A DNA stretch of 64,000 nucleotides from Thermoanaerobaculia bacterium (GCA_022071945.1 JAJVIN010000020.1:62001-126000), one strand, 5' to 3'. Numbered from the stretch's first letter, positions 1 through 12,222 are shown. The notes: generated from the letters alone by a model not told the origin. Numbers and translations are program-made.

Positions 1-1189
1 GTCTCAGGGCTGCGGTGAGTCCCGCTCCCAGCATCCGGAGGGTCAGGAGAACTCTCGAGCCCGGCAGCCGGCGGGGCAGGATGATTCCCTCCTCGACGAG
101 CTTCTCGAGGACTACAGCGGTTCGCGCGTCCATGAAGGAGAGCAAGCGTGGTGTCAGCGGTCCCAGCAAGGGGAACGCCAGCATGGCATTCATGTTGAAG
201 GTGATGCGGCCATTCACGAGGTCGAGCCCGTTCAGGGCACGGCCGAGCGGCGAGTACCTGGGAATGCCGAAGAGGAGATCCGTGACCATCGGGATGATCA
301 GATCGCGCCACAGCGTCCAGGCGAGGGGGAAGAGCGGCTGGGGCATCGTCTCCCGCACATTCCAGTTCGACCAGAAGGTGACCGGTCCGTCGTCTGCCTC
401 CGGGGTGGATCGGGCCGTGTCCCACTCTTCTGGCGCCACAACTGCCGTGATGGGCCGAGCTTGAAGCCACCAGATGTTGCCGGCGCCGTCGATGGCCCAC
501 TCGAGATCGAGCGGCCTCCCATACCGCGAGGCGAGGTTGCGCGCCGTCACGGCAAGGGCGACAGCTTCGTTCTGGCGAAGGACGCTCTTCGATGCCGTAC
601 ACCGCGAGTCCCACGTCCCGGCGCCGGAGAGGTACGCACGCCATCGCTCGGGCTCGGACGCCCCGGAGACAAGGGCATCTCCGCGGCCTGCCACCGCCTC
701 GATGACCACGGCCCTGTCGCGTCCGGCGGGATCAGCCGAAAAGGCCACACCGGCACATCTCGGATCCACCATCCTCTGGACGATGAGGCCCACGGGTTGG
801 GCCTCGTTCTGGCCGGAATACTGTATGACGCGCGCAGCGCTGCCCGAGCGGATGCACCGGGCGGCTGCCTCCAGGGCTCCCTCGCGCGAGGAGATGCCGA
901 GAACGGTTTCGAAGAGCCCGGCAAAAGAGCGGGCGGCGGAATCCTCGCCGATTCCTGACGACCGGATGGCAGCAGGTCCCGCCCGCAGGAGGTCTTCCGT
1001 CAGCCGCAGAAAGCGGTGCCGGTCCGCTTCGTCCCAGTCATCTGGCAGTCTCGTGGTTGCCTGCGTACAGAAGCCGCCTGGAAATGGGACCCCCGCCTCC
1101 GCCAGAAACGCGAGTCCGGCAGCCTTCCCGCCAAAAACACCCGGATCGGCGGATGCCGCCGACCCGAGTTCAGCGAACTGGAGAGCCAT
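1..1189 (-). CDS. PEP synthase / pyruvate phosphate dikinase-type enzyme (PPDK N-terminal ATP-grasp), 5' part, truncated by window edge
   Basis: Own translation of the minus strand from ATG at 1189: MALQFAELGSAASADPGVFGGKAAGLAFLAEAGVPFPGGFCTQ...SSGIGEDSAARSFAGLFETVLG...PVGLIVQRMVDPRCAGVAFSADPAG...LEWAIDGAGNIWWLQARPITAV. Open to base 1. Absent from the ORF track because its stop lies outside the window. Confidence 0.85.
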   Translation of the reverse strand, partial: MALQFAELGSAASADPGVFGGKAAGLAFLAEAGVPFPGGFCTQATTRLPDDWDEADRHRFLRLTEDLLRAGPAAIRSSGIGEDSAARSFAGLFETVLGISSREGALEAAARCIRSGSAARVIQYSGQNEAQPVGLIVQRMVDPRCAGVAFSADPAGRDRAVVIEAVAGRGDALVSGASEPERWRAYLSGAGTWDSRCTASKSVLRQNEAVALAVTARNLASRYGRPLDLEWAIDGAGNIWWLQARPITAVVAPEEWDTARSTPEADDGPVTFWSNWNVRETMPQPLFPLAWTLWRDLIIPMVTDLLFGIPRYSPLGRALNGLDLVNGRITFNMNAMLAFPLLGPLTPRLLSFMDARTAVVLEKLVEEGIILPRRLPGSRVLLTLRMLGAGLTAALR

Positions 1190-1224
1190 GGCCGTTCGCC
1201 ACAGTCTAGCAAGGAGCGGCGGCT

Positions 1225-4200
1225 CTACTTCTTCCCTTTCTTGGCGCTGCCCGAGACGGGCGGACCGAGGACGTAGGAATCCATCCGCCTGGATTTGGGG
1301 TCTCTGGAGATTCTGGAGACGAGCGCAAGGGTCCGGCCCTTGCCCTCGACGGCCTGGACGACGATCTCGATGTCCTTGAACTCGGCGCCTCCGCTCGGGG
1401 GCTTGACAGAGGCGAGGATGATGCGGTCGATCTGCTTGCGTTCGCTGGCGGCGAGGTCGATGACCAGGGGTTCGCCGAGCGCGGCGCCGCCTGTCTTTCT
1501 GAGAACCACCTTGACTCGCGCAGGGGCACCGCCGAGCTCGGCCAGGATGAGGTGGGTCTGGTACTGGGAGTTTTCCTCGATTGCCGGCAGCGAGACCTCC
1601 GGCTTGACCGTGTCGGTCTCGGAGAGCTTGACGCCGAGGATCTCACGCGAAGAAACGGAGAAGACCCCCGGGAACATCGGATCGGCTCCGGGCGCCGGGG
1701 TCAGGGACGAGACAGACCGCCCGAGTTCCGGATTCTCGAGATCGAGCGGCGTTGAGGTCTCGGTCGAGAAGACGAGGGAACCGAGGTCGCCCTCGAACTG
1801 GAGCATGCCCCTGGAGCCGTCCTCGATCTCGAACAGCTCCTCGAGGACCTTCTCGAAGACGACCGTGCGGGGGCCCGCGTCTGCTTCCGCCTCGCGGCCG
1901 GGAACCTGAAGCGTCCGCGGCTCTGGAGGCTCGCCGTGGCCGGGCTCCGGGATGAAAGTCACCCGCAGGGCGGCCTCTGATTCCGACGAATTGGTGATGG
2001 CCACGCGCGTCGTGTAGAAGGTCTCCGGCGACTTCTCCTGCACGACCGCCGGGAGGAACCCGCTGCTCGTCGCGTGGAGGGCTTTCCGAGGCGCCGGGGC
2101 GCTCACGACAACCGTGCCGGACACGATGAAGTGGCTCTGAGATCTGTTGTCGAGAACCGAAGCAAAAGCGGAGACGGATCCCTGCCCCGCAACGGAACTG
2201 ATCTCGACAGTCCCGTCCCGGTACGCAACCGGGAAGAGGTCCGGATCCACGTGATTCACCTGCGTCTTCGAGTAGGCCTCGACGAAGACCACCTTTTCGC
2301 CGAGCTTGTTTCCAGAATTGTCGAAGAGCGTGGCCCTGACAGTTATCGACGCCCCCGACGTTTCCGAGAGGATGACATTCGATCTGTAGCCAGCCAGCGG
2401 CCCCTTGAGCCCCGCCAGAACGATGGTCTCGACTGGGCCGTCCGGGCCGGGCAGGGTGATCCCCTGTCCCGTGACGAGAAGCGGGATCTCGGCTCCGTAC
2501 TGAACGGGGATGCCGTCCCGTGTGGTGATCGAGTCCACCAGGGTGCGTACCGCCAGCTGAGGGAGGTGCGTCGAGCGGAGTTCCACGGTTCCGCTTCCCG
2601 TTTCTCCGAACAGGCCCTTGACGAAGTCCGACAACCGGTACGCCGTGTAGCCCGGCACCGAGAGCGTGTTCTTCTTGACTCTGGGGTCCGTTGTTCCCGC
2701 AGCTCCCTCGGGGGTGTAGTACAGCTCCACTGTCGCGATGCCGGGGCCACGGTTCCGGATCCAGCCGTCAGAGAGGTACTGAGTTGCTGTTGTGGTTGAC
2801 AGGCCGTGGCGGGAGGTCGCAGAGGCCGTCGTGCTCACGGTCGAGCCAAGGATCAGCGAGAACTCGGTCTCGGGCAGTTCTTCCCGGTCGGTCCCGGCCA
2901 CATTCGGCGGTGGCTCCTCGTCGAACACGTTGAAGATCGCGGCATCCTCGGGGTTGCCGTCCGCGTTGTCGATTCTGAGGTTCGTGCACAGGGGAGGCGG
3001 CCCGTCTTCCGTCGTGCGGAAATCCCTGTTGACGCTGAGGTCGAAAGTCCGTTCCGCGCCCGCGGGAACGGGTGTGGCGAAGTCTCCGGAGATCTGGAGC
3101 CAGGCTCCACCCGGTCCGATCGAGGGGCCGATCCGCACCGGGAGGGTCCCGGTATTGCGAACCGTGATCTGTTGGGGCTCGGGATTTGCTCCCGGACCCT
3201 GCCTGAAGTAGACGAGATTCGAACCGACGGGTTCCAGTTTCATCCCAGCCGTCGACGGGCTCTCCTCTTCGAGAACGGTCAGAGTGATGACGGTCGAGAG
3301 CGTGTGCGGCCCTTCTGGCGCCGCCCAGGCACCCACCAGGTTCCCCTGCTTGACTCCCGAGGTGCTCGTGCTGCCGGGGGCAAAGAGAATCGTGACAACC
3401 GCATCCGCTCCTGGCGCGATGCTTGTGAGCGATGGGGGCCAGACCGAGAAGAACCCTCCCGTCGTCGACAGATCCAGCGTTCCCGGGGCACTTCCGACGT
3501 TCCGGAAGACAACGGTCGTTCCAGTGGGAGGGGCCTCGTCGAGCTTCACCTGTGCCACGGGATTCAATCCCTGGATGACGGTGAAGCTCGGCGGGAGCAG
3601 CTCCGTTCTGACCGTGATGGGCGAGGAGTATCCCGAAACGAATCCGGGCGGGCAATCGGTGCCCGAGAGGGCCCTGATCTGGGCGCACAAGATCTCCGGC
3701 CGGGCCGGATCGGTCGGCAAGGTGATGGCGAGATCCGGAGTCGTGATCGTCACGGGCGAGGTGCATTCGGCGTTTGTCGCGAGACTCACTTCGTAGTAAC
3801 CCGAGGCCGGCAGCTCGAGGACGGGTGCCCACGCCAGCGTGAAGCTGTTCCCGGCGGCCACGGGGGCGGTCGGATAGCTCGTGAACTGCGGTGTCGAAGG
3901 AACCGCGCAGGCCCCGGCCTGAGTGACCGTGAAGAACGCTCCGGCCACCTCGATCAAACCGGTCCGGGCCTGCCCCGGGTTCGGGGCCACGCTGAACGTG
4001 ACGGATCCGTCGCCGTCTCCGGTGGCGCCCGAAGTGATCGAGATCCACGCGGCATGAGCGGTTGCCGTCCATGTGCAGCCCGCGAGAGTCTCCACCCGGA
4101 AGGTCTGGCCTGCCGCTCCATCCGCGACGACAGCCGCACTCGCGGGCGTGAGCGCATAGCTGCACGGGAGCGTCGTTCCGAGTACCTCCAGGCTGTCCGC

Positions 4201-7200
4201 GCTCGTCAAGGTGTTTCGGTTGGATCCATGGGGTCCCGTCACCGTTCGGATGGTGAAGAAGTAAGCAGATCCGGGAACCAGTCCGGTGACCGTCAAGGAG
4301 TCCTGGCCCTTGCTGGCCGTCTGTGCGACGGAGGCACGGGGACCGCCCGGCGTCAGGCTCATCAGGATGTCGTAGTAACCCGGGTCCGCTGTGTAGAGGA
4401 TGGGTGTCCAGGTCAGGCGGATGGAGTTCGGGGAGAGCGGTGAGGCCGTCACGCCGGTGGGAGCGATCGTCTGGGTGCTCTTCCAGTTACCGCCGCTCTG
4501 TCTCGAGGTCAGGAAGGCGTCCAGCCTGCCGTCGGCGGTGAATACGGAGTTCCAGCGAAGGTCGAGCCCGGACTCAGCCAGGTTGACGAGCTGTCCCATG
4601 GATGCCGGGACCGGCCCGGACAGCAGGTTCGAATTCAGCGCGAGGCGCTCTAGGCTCGTCAGGTCGCCGATCGCCTCGGGAATGGTCCCACTCAGGTTGT
4701 TGTCGGCCAGATTCAGTTCGACGATCGCTGGCGCGGGGCTCGCCACTCGAGCCGGGATCCTCTTTCCGGCCGGGGCACTGCAAACAACCCCGTACCAGGT
4801 GCACTCGGTTCCAGGAGTGGGGGACGACCAGCCGGAGCTGTTTGTCCAGTTTTGGCCGTTCGCACTGTCGTACAACGCGATCAGAGCCGCACGCTCCGCC
4901 GGGGAGATGGAAGCCGCTTGTTCCACAGTGAAGGTGTGCCCGGCCGCGGTGATCACTCCTGTTCGCGCCGGGCCAGCGTTCGCCTCCACGCCATAGGTGA
5001 CCGATCCGTTCCCGGAGCCCGAGGTCCCGGAGGTGATCGTGATCCACGCAGTGCCGGAGATCGCGGTCCAGTCGCATCCATCGGCCGCCTCTACCTGGAA
5101 GGTCTGGCCGTTCGCTCCCGCGGCCGGAAGGCTCGCGTTCGCCGGAACCAGCGTCGCGTTCGCGGTGCACCCGTCCGCCTGGTTTACCGTGAAGGTCTGT
5201 TGAGCCGCGGTGATGGTTCCGGTACGTGCCGGGCCGGCGTTGGCGGCCACGCCGTAGGTCACGGGCCCCGTGCCCGATCCCGTCCCGCCTCCGGTGAGGG
5301 TGATCCACGCCTCGTTGGCGGATGCGGTCCAGGCGCAACCGGTTGTCTTCTGCACCTGGAAAGTCAGTCCCGAAGCACCCGCGGCCTCAACGTGAGCGCT
5401 CGGCGGGAGCAGGGTCGCAGGAGCCGCGGCACACCCTTCTGCCTGATTCACCGCGAAGGTCCGCCCACCCAGGGCGATGGTCCCAGTCCGTCCCGGGCCC
5501 TCGTTCGCGGCCACGTCGAATGTGACGGTCCCGCTTCCCGTTCCGGAGGTCCCGCCCGTTATGGTGATCCAGGTCTCGCTGGAGACCGCGGCCCACGTGC
5601 ACCCGGCGGCGGCCTGCACCTGGAACGCCTGGCCCTGCGCTCCGGAGGCGGCGACGCTGGCGCCCGACGGGAGAAGGCTCATGTTGGTACTGCAGCCCTC
5701 GTTCTGGTTGACCAGGAAGGCTCGGCTGCCGGCCGTGATCGTTCCGACGCGGGCTGGGCCCACGTTCGCGGCCACGTCGAATGTGACGGTCCCGCTTCCC
5801 GTTCCGGAAGCGCCGCCCGTGATGGTGATCCACGCCTCGCTGGAAGCCGCGGTCCACACACACCCGGCGGCAGTCTGGACCTGGAACGCCTGGCCCTGCG
5901 CTCCGGAGGCGGCGACGCTGGCGCTCGCCGGGACGAGGCTCGTGTTGGCGGTACAGCCCTCGGACTGGTTCACCGTGAAGGTCCGGCTGCCTGCCGTGAC
6001 GGTTCCGACCCGCGCCGGGCCCAAGTTGGCCGCGACACTGTAAGCGACGAGACCCGGACCCGATCCGGAGGAACCGGTCGTGATCGTGATCCAGGAGTCG
6101 TTGGAGGATGCGGTCCATGTACATCCGGCGGCCAACTGCACCTCGAACTTCTGGCCCGCGGCGCCGGTCGCGTCCAGGCTGACACTGGCGGGAACCAGGG
6201 TCGTGTTGGCATCGCAGCCACTCGCCTCGTTCACGGTGAAGGTCTGTCCGCCTGCCGTGATGGTTCCGGAGCGTGCCGGGCCAACATTCGGCGCGACTGT
6301 GAAGGTGACGTTTTCCGTTCCACTTCCGGAGCTCCCGCCGGTGATCGTGATCCAGGCGTCGTTGGAGGCCGCCGTCCAGGGGCACCCTCCGGCCACCTGA
6401 ACCTGGAAGGTCTGACCGGCGGCTCCCTCCCACGCGACGCTTACATTCCCTGGATTGAGCGTCGTGTTGGCGGCGCAGCCGCTGGCCTGATCGACTGTGA
6501 AGGTCTGACTGCCAGCCGTGATCGTCCCGGTCCGTGCCGGGCCCACATTTGTCGCGATCGTGTAGGTGACGGTTCCCGTTCCACTTCCGGAGTTCCCGCC
6601 TGTGATCGTGATCCACGCGTCATTGGACGTCGCCGTCCACGGGCATCCGCCGGCAAGCTGGATCTGGAACGTCTGAGAAGCCGCGCCGTTCCACGCGAAG
6701 GCCGCGCTGGTCGGAACCAGGGACGTGTTGGCCTCGCAGCCGCTCGCCTGATTGACGGTGAAGGTCTGACCGCCAGCCGTGATCGTTCCCGTCCGCGCCG
6801 AGGCCACGTTCGAGGCGACGGAGTACGTGACGGTTCCCGTTCCGCTCCCAGAGGCGCCGCTGTCGATCGTGATCCACGCGTCGTTGGAGATCGCTGTCCA
6901 GGGGCACCCGCCGGCCACCTGGATCTGGAAGGTCTGGCCTCCGGCCCCGTTCCAGGCGATGCTCGCGCCGGCCGGGTTGAGGGTCGTGTTGGCGGCGCAG
7001 CCGCTCGCCTGATTCACGGTGAAAGTCTGTCCGCCGGCTGTGATCGTTCCCGTCCGCGCAGGTCCCGTGTTCACGGCCACGTCGAAGGTCACGAGAGCCG
7101 TGCCACTCCCCGCGGAGCCGCCGGTCACCGTGATCCACGTATCGTTGGAGATCGCCGTCCAGGGGCACCCGCCGGCGACCTGGACCTGGAACGTCTGCCC

Positions 7201-10200
7201 CGCAGCGCCGTCCCACGCGAAGCTGGCGTTCGTCGGGAGCAGCGACGTGTTGGCCGCGCAGCCGTCGGCCTGACTCACCGTGAAGGTCTGTCCGTTCGCG
7301 GTGATGGTTCCGACTCGCGCGGGTCCCGCATTCGCGGCAACGCTGTAGGAGACCGGACTCGGACCGTTGCGGGAACCCGGACCCAGGATCGTGATCCACG
7401 AATCGTTGGCCGTAACCGTCCAGGAGCACGCGGCCGCCAGCTGGACTTGGAACGTCTGGTCGGTGACGCCGTCGATGCCGACAGAGATGCCGGTAGGAAC
7501 GAGCGTCGTGTTGGCGGCGCAGCCGTCCCCTTGATTGACCGTGAAGGTCTGTCCGCCAGCCGTGACCGTCCCGGCCCGTGCGGGTCCCGTGTTCGCGGCA
7601 ACGTCGAAGGTCACGGGAGCCGTGCCGCTCCCGGCAGAGCCGCCCGTCACCGTGATCCACGAATCGTTGGAGATTGCCGTCCAGGGGCACCCGCCGGCCA
7701 CCTGGATCTGGAAGGTCTGACCCACCGCGCCATCCCACGCAAAACTTGCGTTCGGCGGGAGCAAGGACGTGTTGGCCGCGCAGCCATCGGCCTGATTGAC
7801 GGTGAAGGTCTGCCCGCCCGCGGTGATCGTCCCCACCCGTGCCGGACCGGCGTTTGCGGCCACGTCGTAGGTGACGAAGCCGGTTCCGTTTCCTTCCCCG
7901 CCGCCCGTGATCGTGATCCAGGTGTCATTCGAGATCGCCGTCCAGGGGCATCCACTCGAAACCTGGACCTGGAACGTCTCCCCGGTTGCCCCCGAAGCCG
8001 GCGAGCCCGCGCTCGACGGGCTCAGGGCGAAGGAGCACGGCAGGGTCGCAGCAAAGGCCTCGAGACTGTCCTCGCTCGTCACTGTGTTCTCGTTCACCTC
8101 GCTCGCCATCGTGACGCTGCGAACGACAAAGTAGTAGGGGGTCGCGGGAGTCAGCCCCGGCACGGTCAGTGATGTGGCCAGCTTGTCGGCCGTCACCCCG
8201 GCGGAGGAGTACGGCCCACCGGAAACCGTGCTCACCCGGACTTCGTAGTATCCGGGGTCAGCCGTGTAGGTGATGGGAGTCCACGTCACCTGAATCGACA
8301 CAGCCGTGTCCGCGGCGGCCGAGACGCCTTCGGGAGCGACGGTCTGTGTGCTCTGCCAGTCGCCGCCCGCCGCCTGCCGGGAGTTCAGGAAGGAGATCAG
8401 CGTGCCGTCCGTCGAGTGAAGGCCGTTGAGTCGAAGGTCGAGACCCTCGCCCAGGGCAAGGTTCGTGAGATTCGACATTGACGCCGGGATCGTCCCGGTC
8501 AGCTGATTGGCCGCCAGGTCGAGGAAAGACACGTACGACAGGTTCCCGATCTCTGGCGGGATGGCCCCGCCCAGCCTGTTGTGGGACAGTTCGAGGACGC
8601 TCAGGTAGGAGAGGCTTCCGATCTCTGCCGGGATGACGCCGTCGATCTGGTTGTAGGACAAGTCGACGTAGTCCAGGTAGGTGAGATTCCCGATTCCCGC
8701 CGGGATGCTCCCCGACAGCATGTTGCTGTTGAGGTCCAGATGGCTGAGGAAGGAGAGATTCCCGATCGTGGCCGGGATGGGGCCGCTCAATTGGTTGGCC
8801 GACATCCAGATGGAGATCAGATTCGAGAGGTTTCCGATCTCTTGCGGAAGCGGGCCGGTCAGTGCGCCGGCCGCCATGTAGAGATATCTCAGACCGGAGA
8901 AGTTCCCGATCGATGCCGGGACTGTTCCGCTCAGATTGTTGAAGGAGAGGTTCAGCGCCTCGACATGGGCGCCGCCCTCGTCACAGACGACGCCGGCCCA
9001 CGAACACTCCGTCCCCTCCACCTGCGTGGACCACCCCGAGTTGTCGTTCCAGGCTGGCCCGCCGGTGGCGTTGTAGATGTCGATGAGGGCCTGCCTCTCG
9101 GCCGGGGGGATTCCGGCTCCCTGGTTCACCGTGAAGGCCGTGCCGCTCACGACGATGGTGCCGGCCCGCGCCGGCCCCACGTTGGACTCCACGTCGTAGG
9201 TCACAACGCCCGCACCCGTTCCCGAGGTCCCGCCCGTGAGTGTGATCCAGGAATCGCTCGACGTGGCGGTCCACGGACACGTCCCGGTCGTCTGCACCTG
9301 GAAGGTCTGGCCCGTCGCTGCCGCGCTCGAGAGGCTCACGCTCGCCGGGTTCAGCGGGTAGGCACAGTCGGTCGCCTGATTGACCGTGAACGTCTGCCCA
9401 TTCGCGGTGATCGTTCCCGTCCGGAGGCCTCCGGGGTTGGCCGCGACGTCATAGTTGACGGGGCCGTTCCCGGTGCCGGAGGCACCGCCCGTGATGGTGA
9501 TCCACCCGGCGTTGGCCGTGGACGTCCAGGTGCAACCGGTCCCTGTCTGCACATGGAATTCCTGATTCGTCGCACCCGCCGCAGGAACGTTGGCGCTGTA
9601 CAGGCTCAAGGTCGAGTTGGCCACGCAGCCGTCTGCCTGGTTGACGGTGAAGGTCCGGCCTCCCGCCGTGATCGTCCCCGTTCGTGGAAGTCCCGGGTTT
9701 GGCGTCAAGTCATAGTAGACCCACCCGTTCCCGTTTCCGGAGGAACCGCCACTGATCGTGATCCAGCTTGGATTGTTCGAGGTCGACGTCCATGGGCACC
9801 CGGCCGCCACCAACACCTGGAAGGAGTTATATGACGATGCGGGGGCCGGGAGGTTCGCGCTCGCCGGGCTCAGGGTCGTGTTCGCCGCGCACCCGCTGGC
9901 CTGGTTGACGGTGAAGGTCCGTCCGCCCGCCGTGATCGTTCCCGTCCGGGCCGGACCCACGTTCGCAGCCACGTTGTACGTGACGTTGGCGGTCCCGGAG
10001 CCCGAGGCGCCTCCCGTGATCGTGATCCAGGCGGGATTGTTCGACACCGCCGTCCAGCCGCAGCCGGCTCCGGTCTGGACCTGGAAGGTGAGGCCTGAAG
10101 CGCCTCCACCTGCCGGAGCCGAGCTCGTGGGGTTCAGCGTGTAGCCGCAGAGCGTCGTCCCCGATACCTGCGAGCTGTCCGTGCTCGTGACCGTGTTCGA

Positions 10201-11322
10201 GTTGTTGGCGTGGGGGAGCGTGACCGTGCGGACGACGAAATAGTACGTGGTGCTCGAACTGAGACCCGAGACGGTGATCGAACTGGCCGACTTGTTTGCC
10301 GTCTGGACCGGAGACCCGTACGGGCCTCCCGATGTCGTGCTCCGGACGACCTCGTAGTAGCCCGAGTCCCCTGTGTACGGGATGGGAGTCCAGGTGACGT
10401 TGATCGACGCTGATGTCGCTCCCGAGGTTGCCACATTGCTGGGAGGGATCGTCTGGGACTGGCTCCAAGCCGAGTCTTTGCTGTTCAAGAACGTCGTGAG
10501 CGCCGAGTCCGTCGAGTAGAACCCGTTGGCGCGAATGACGAGACCGTTTCCGGCGCGCAGATTGGTCAGATTGAGCATCGAAGTGGGGAGAGCGCCAGCC
10601 ATCGCGTTCCCTTCGAGCCAGAGGAACTCCAGGGTCGTGACGTTCCCAATTGTTGACGGAATGTTGCCCGTCAGGCGGTTGTCGCTGAAATTGAAGCTCG
10701 TGAGCTGCGTCAGGCTCCCGATGTCGGACGGGATGCCCCCCGTCAGCTGGTTGTTCTCCAGCCTGAAGTCATTCAAGAGCGTCATGCTTCCGATCGAACC
10801 CGGCATGCTTCCCGTCAGCTGGTTGTCGTTCAGGTACAGGTACTTCATCGTCGCCATGGACCAGATGGCGGCCGGGATGGACCCCGATAGCTGATTGAAG
10901 GACAGGTCGAGATACTCCAGGGGCGGAATGGTCGCGAGTTGTGAAGGGATGCTGCCCGTGAGCTGGTTGCCACTCACCAGGAAGTCGAGGAGGCCCGTCA
11001 GGTTCCCAACCGTGGTCGGGATCGTCCCGGCCAGGTTGTTGTTCCTGAGATTCAGCACCCTCACATACGTCTGCCCCCCATCACAGGTGACGCCAAACCA
11101 CGTGCACTCCGTTCCAGCCGCTCCCAGCCAGTTGGTTCGGTCCGTCCAGCTGGCTCCAGCCGTACTGTTGTAGATGTCGATGAGGGCGTTTCGTTGTGCG
11201 GCTGGAATGGCTGCCCAGGCCGAGACCGGCACCAGCGCCGGCAGCACCACGCTCAACGCGAGAAGAAGGGACCGGATCCCAGAACGGTACTCGAGGGAAT
11301 CAGGCCGGCTCGAAGGGGTGAT
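1225..11322 (-). CDS. Giant secreted modular protein: signal peptide, 3 x (LRR + Fn3), 17 BACON-like repeats in 4+12+1 blocks, ASH/HYDIN-like domain, C-terminal beta-module array
   Basis: ORF 1225..11379. Likely start [38 protein letters not shown] (signal peptide) after a GAGGAGAG Shine-Dalgarno. LRRs ([26 protein letters not shown]); BACON-like repeats ([63 protein letters not shown]). Confidence 0.9.
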   Translation of the reverse strand: MTPSSRPDSLEYRSGIRSLLLALSVVLPALVPVSAWAAIPAAQRNALIDIYNSTAGASWTDRTNWLGAAGTECTWFGVTCDGGQTYVRVLNLRNNNLAGTIPTTVGNLTGLLDFLVSGNQLTGSIPSQLATIPPLEYLDLSFNQLSGSIPAAIWSMATMKYLYLNDNQLTGSMPGSIGSMTLLNDFRLENNQLTGGIPSDIGSLTQLTSFNFSDNRLTGNIPSTIGNVTTLEFLWLEGNAMAGALPTSMLNLTNLRAGNGLVIRANGFYSTDSALTTFLNSKDSAWSQSQTIPPSNVATSGATSASINVTWTPIPYTGDSGYYEVVRSTTSGGPYGSPVQTANKSASSITVSGLSSSTTYYFVVRTVTLPHANNSNTVTSTDSSQVSGTTLCGYTLNPTSSAPAGGGASGLTFQVQTGAGCGWTAVSNNPAWITITGGASGSGTANVTYNVAANVGPARTGTITAGGRTFTVNQASGCAANTTLSPASANLPAPASSYNSFQVLVAAGCPWTSTSNNPSWITISGGSSGNGNGWVYYDLTPNPGLPRTGTITAGGRTFTVNQADGCVANSTLSLYSANVPAAGATNQEFHVQTGTGCTWTSTANAGWITITGGASGTGNGPVNYDVAANPGGLRTGTITANGQTFTVNQATDCAYPLNPASVSLSSAAATGQTFQVQTTGTCPWTATSSDSWITLTGGTSGTGAGVVTYDVESNVGPARAGTIVVSGTAFTVNQGAGIPPAERQALIDIYNATGGPAWNDNSGWSTQVEGTECSWAGVVCDEGGAHVEALNLSFNNLSGTVPASIGNFSGLRYLYMAAGALTGPLPQEIGNLSNLISIWMSANQLSGPIPATIGNLSFLSHLDLNSNMLSGSIPAGIGNLTYLDYVDLSYNQIDGVIPAEIGSLSYLSVLELSHNRLGGAIPPEIGNLSYVSFLDLAANQLTGTIPASMSNLTNLALGEGLDLRLNGLHSTDGTLISFLNSRQAAGGDWQSTQTVAPEGVSAAADTAVSIQVTWTPITYTADPGYYEVRVSTVSGGPYSSAGVTADKLATSLTVPGLTPATPYYFVVRSVTMASEVNENTVTSEDSLEAFAATLPCSFALSPSSAGSPASGATGETFQVQVSSGCPWTAISNDTWITITGGGEGNGTGFVTYDVAANAGPARVGTITAGGQTFTVNQADGCAANTSLLPPNASFAWDGAVGQTFQIQVAGGCPWTAISNDSWITVTGGSAGSGTAPVTFDVAANTGPARAGTVTAGGQTFTVNQGDGCAANTTLVPTGISVGIDGVTDQTFQVQLAAACSWTVTANDSWITILGPGSRNGPSPVSYSVAANAGPARVGTITANGQTFTVSQADGCAANTSLLPTNASFAWDGAAGQTFQVQVAGGCPWTAISNDTWITVTGGSAGSGTALVTFDVAVNTGPARTGTITAGGQTFTVNQASGCAANTTLNPAGASIAWNGAGGQTFQIQVAGGCPWTAISNDAWITIDSGASGSGTGTVTYSVASNVASARTGTITAGGQTFTVNQASGCEANTSLVPTSAAFAWNGAASQTFQIQLAGGCPWTATSNDAWITITGGNSGSGTGTVTYTIATNVGPARTGTITAGSQTFTVDQASGCAANTTLNPGNVSVAWEGAAGQTFQVQVAGGCPWTAASNDAWITITGGSSGSGTENVTFTVAPNVGPARSGTITAGGQTFTVNEASGCDANTTLVPASVSLDATGAAGQKFEVQLAAGCTWTASSNDSWITITTGSSGSGPGLVAYSVAANLGPARVGTVTAGSRTFTVNQSEGCTANTSLVPASASVAASGAQGQAFQVQTAAGCVWTAASSEAWITITGGASGTGSGTVTFDVAANVGPARVGTITAGSRAFLVNQNEGCSTNMSLLPSGASVAASGAQGQAFQVQAAAGCTWAAVSSETWITITGGTSGTGSGTVTFDVAANEGPGRTGTIALGGRTFAVNQAEGCAAAPATLLPPSAHVEAAGASGLTFQVQKTTGCAWTASANEAWITLTGGGTGSGTGPVTYGVAANAGPARTGTITAAQQTFTVNQADGCTANATLVPANASLPAAGANGQTFQVEAADGCDWTAISGTAWITITSGTSGSGNGSVTYGVEANAGPARTGVITAAGHTFTVEQAASISPAERAALIALYDSANGQNWTNSSGWSSPTPGTECTWYGVVCSAPAGKRIPARVASPAPAIVELNLADNNLSGTIPEAIGDLTSLERLALNSNLLSGPVPASMGQLVNLAESGLDLRWNSVFTADGRLDAFLTSRQSGGNWKSTQTIAPTGVTASPLSPNSIRLTWTPILYTADPGYYDILMSLTPGGPRASVAQTASKGQDSLTVTGLVPGSAYFFTIRTVTGPHGSNRNTLTSADSLEVLGTTLPCSYALTPASAAVVADGAAGQTFRVETLAGCTWTATAHAAWISITSGATGDGDGSVTFSVAPNPGQARTGLIEVAGAFFTVTQAGACAVPSTPQFTSYPTAPVAAGNSFTLAWAPVLELPASGYYEVSLATNAECTSPVTITTPDLAITLPTDPARPEILCAQIRALSGTDCPPGFVSGYSSPITVRTELLPPSFTVIQGLNPVAQVKLDEAPPTGTTVVFRNVGSAPGTLDLSTTGGFFSVWPPSLTSIAPGADAVVTILFAPGSTSTSGVKQGNLVGAWAAPEGPHTLSTVITLTVLEEESPSTAGMKLEPVGSNLVYFRQGPGANPEPQQITVRNTGTLPVRIGPSIGPGGAWLQISGDFATPVPAGAERTFDLSVNRDFRTTEDGPPPLCTNLRIDNADGNPEDAAIFNVFDEEPPPNVAGTDREELPETEFSLILGSTVSTTASATSRHGLSTTTATQYLSDGWIRNRGPGIATVELYYTPEGAAGTTDPRVKKNTLSVPGYTAYRLSDFVKGLFGETGSGTVELRSTHLPQLAVRTLVDSITTRDGIPVQYGAEIPLLVTGQGITLPGPDGPVETIVLAGLKGPLAGYRSNVILSETSGASITVRATLFDNSGNKLGEKVVFVEAYSKTQVNHVDPDLFPVAYRDGTVEISSVAGQGSVSAFASVLDNRSQSHFIVSGTVVVSAPAPRKALHATSSGFLPAVVQEKSPETFYTTRVAITNSSESEAALRVTFIPEPGHGEPPEPRTLQVPGREAEADAGPRTVVFEKVLEELFEIEDGSRGMLQFEGDLGSLVFSTETSTPLDLENPELGRSVSSLTPAPGADPMFPGVFSVSSREILGVKLSETDTVKPEVSLPAIEENSQYQTHLILAELGGAPARVKVVLRKTGGAALGEPLVIDLAASERKQIDRIILASVKPPSGGAEFKDIEIVVQAVEGKGRTLALVSRISRDPKSRRMDSYVLGPPVSGSAKKGKK
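4893..8040 (-). repeat. 12-copy tandem array of BACON-like domains (unit about 255-265 bp) within the giant CDS
   Basis: Regular recurrence of C-W-T-A / W-I-T-I-T / [19 protein letters not shown] on the minus strand; 4 further copies at about 9115-10150 and one at about 3905-4170. Confidence 0.9.
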
Positions 11323-11831
11323 CATGGGTCTCTCCTCGCTGCGGTACAGGGCATCGGGCCGCGGCGAGGCGACCCGCAAGAGAAGGGAATCTGGAGAGGG
11401 GAGCCGCCGGGCGACCGTCCCTGTGGCCCGTTGCGGCCGGGATCGGGGTCCACCCCGGGATCTCCTGTCGTGCGGACCGCTCGAGGCCAGTGCCTGCGGC
11501 GACCATGTGTTCAGCCTAGCAGCTTTTCTTCAGCTCCGACCTCGAATACCGCTCATTGAAATGCCGGAAACCGTTGGGATCTGCAACGCCCCGGGAGAGT
11601 GAGACCTGTTCTCACTGTCCGTATCTGCACCAGATACCGTCTCGGCCCTTCGCGCTCCGCGGTCTCCGTGAACCTCGGCGGATCGTTGGATCCCCGAAGG
11701 CGGGTCATCCTGCGGGACCTTGGCGCGTTTCCGCTCCTCTCCTGGCAGGACCGGGCCCGCTGGTGAAGTCTCCAAGTCGCTCGAGGCCATTCCTCCTCCC
11801 GGACTGTCGCGGCAGTACCGGGGCGAACCTC

Positions 11832-12090
11832 TGCGATTATGACGGCCCCTTTTTCTCGGATGAGCTGGATTCCACGTGGAGACTGTCCGTCGGCGACGGC
11901 CAGCTCAGCTTCCGTGTCCTCAATCAGCCTCCCGTCCCGCTCGCTCTCGTGAGGCTCGAAGAGTTCGCGAGCACGAGCGGGGGGGTGAAACTCCGTTTCG
12001 AACGGGAGGCCGGTGTTGCCTGGCGCTTTTCCGTGCAATCGGGTCGCGTGAAGGACCTGGTGTTCACCCGAGTGAGTAATGGACTCCCCG
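11832..12090 (+). pseudogene. Orphan C-terminal-domain remnant resembling the beta-sandwich tail of serine beta-lactamase-like/S12 hydrolases
   Basis: Plus frame reads CDYDGPFFSDELDSTWRLSVGDGQLSFRVLNQPPVPLALVRLEEFASTSGGVKLRFEREAGVAWRFSVQSGRVKDLVFTRV. No catalytic domain upstream in the frame. Confidence 0.45.
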
Positions 12091-12222
12091 TTCAGATCCG
12101 CGCAGGGTCCCTGAGGGGCCGGGACCTTCCGCCAGGAACGGATCGGACGAGCGAGAGCCCTCCCTGGCTGGGTGTCAGGGGATGCTCTCTGAGAGCACGC
12201 GGCCGCCTGCGAGCACTTCTCG

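Noticed and set aside
474-1379. 301-aa plus-strand ORF at the left edge
   Set aside because: The minus strand encodes the PEP-synthase-like enzyme here; the plus ORF is its shadow.
4852-8172. 1106-aa plus-strand ORF opposite the BACON array
   Set aside because: Low-complexity Arg/Gly/Asp-rich shadow ORF antisense to a clear repetitive CDS; an artefact of high GC and periodic repeats.
12183-12200. Short palindrome TGCTCTCTGAGAGCA as an intrinsic terminator of the cyclase gene
   Set aside because: No T-tract and a short stem; not enough to call a terminator.
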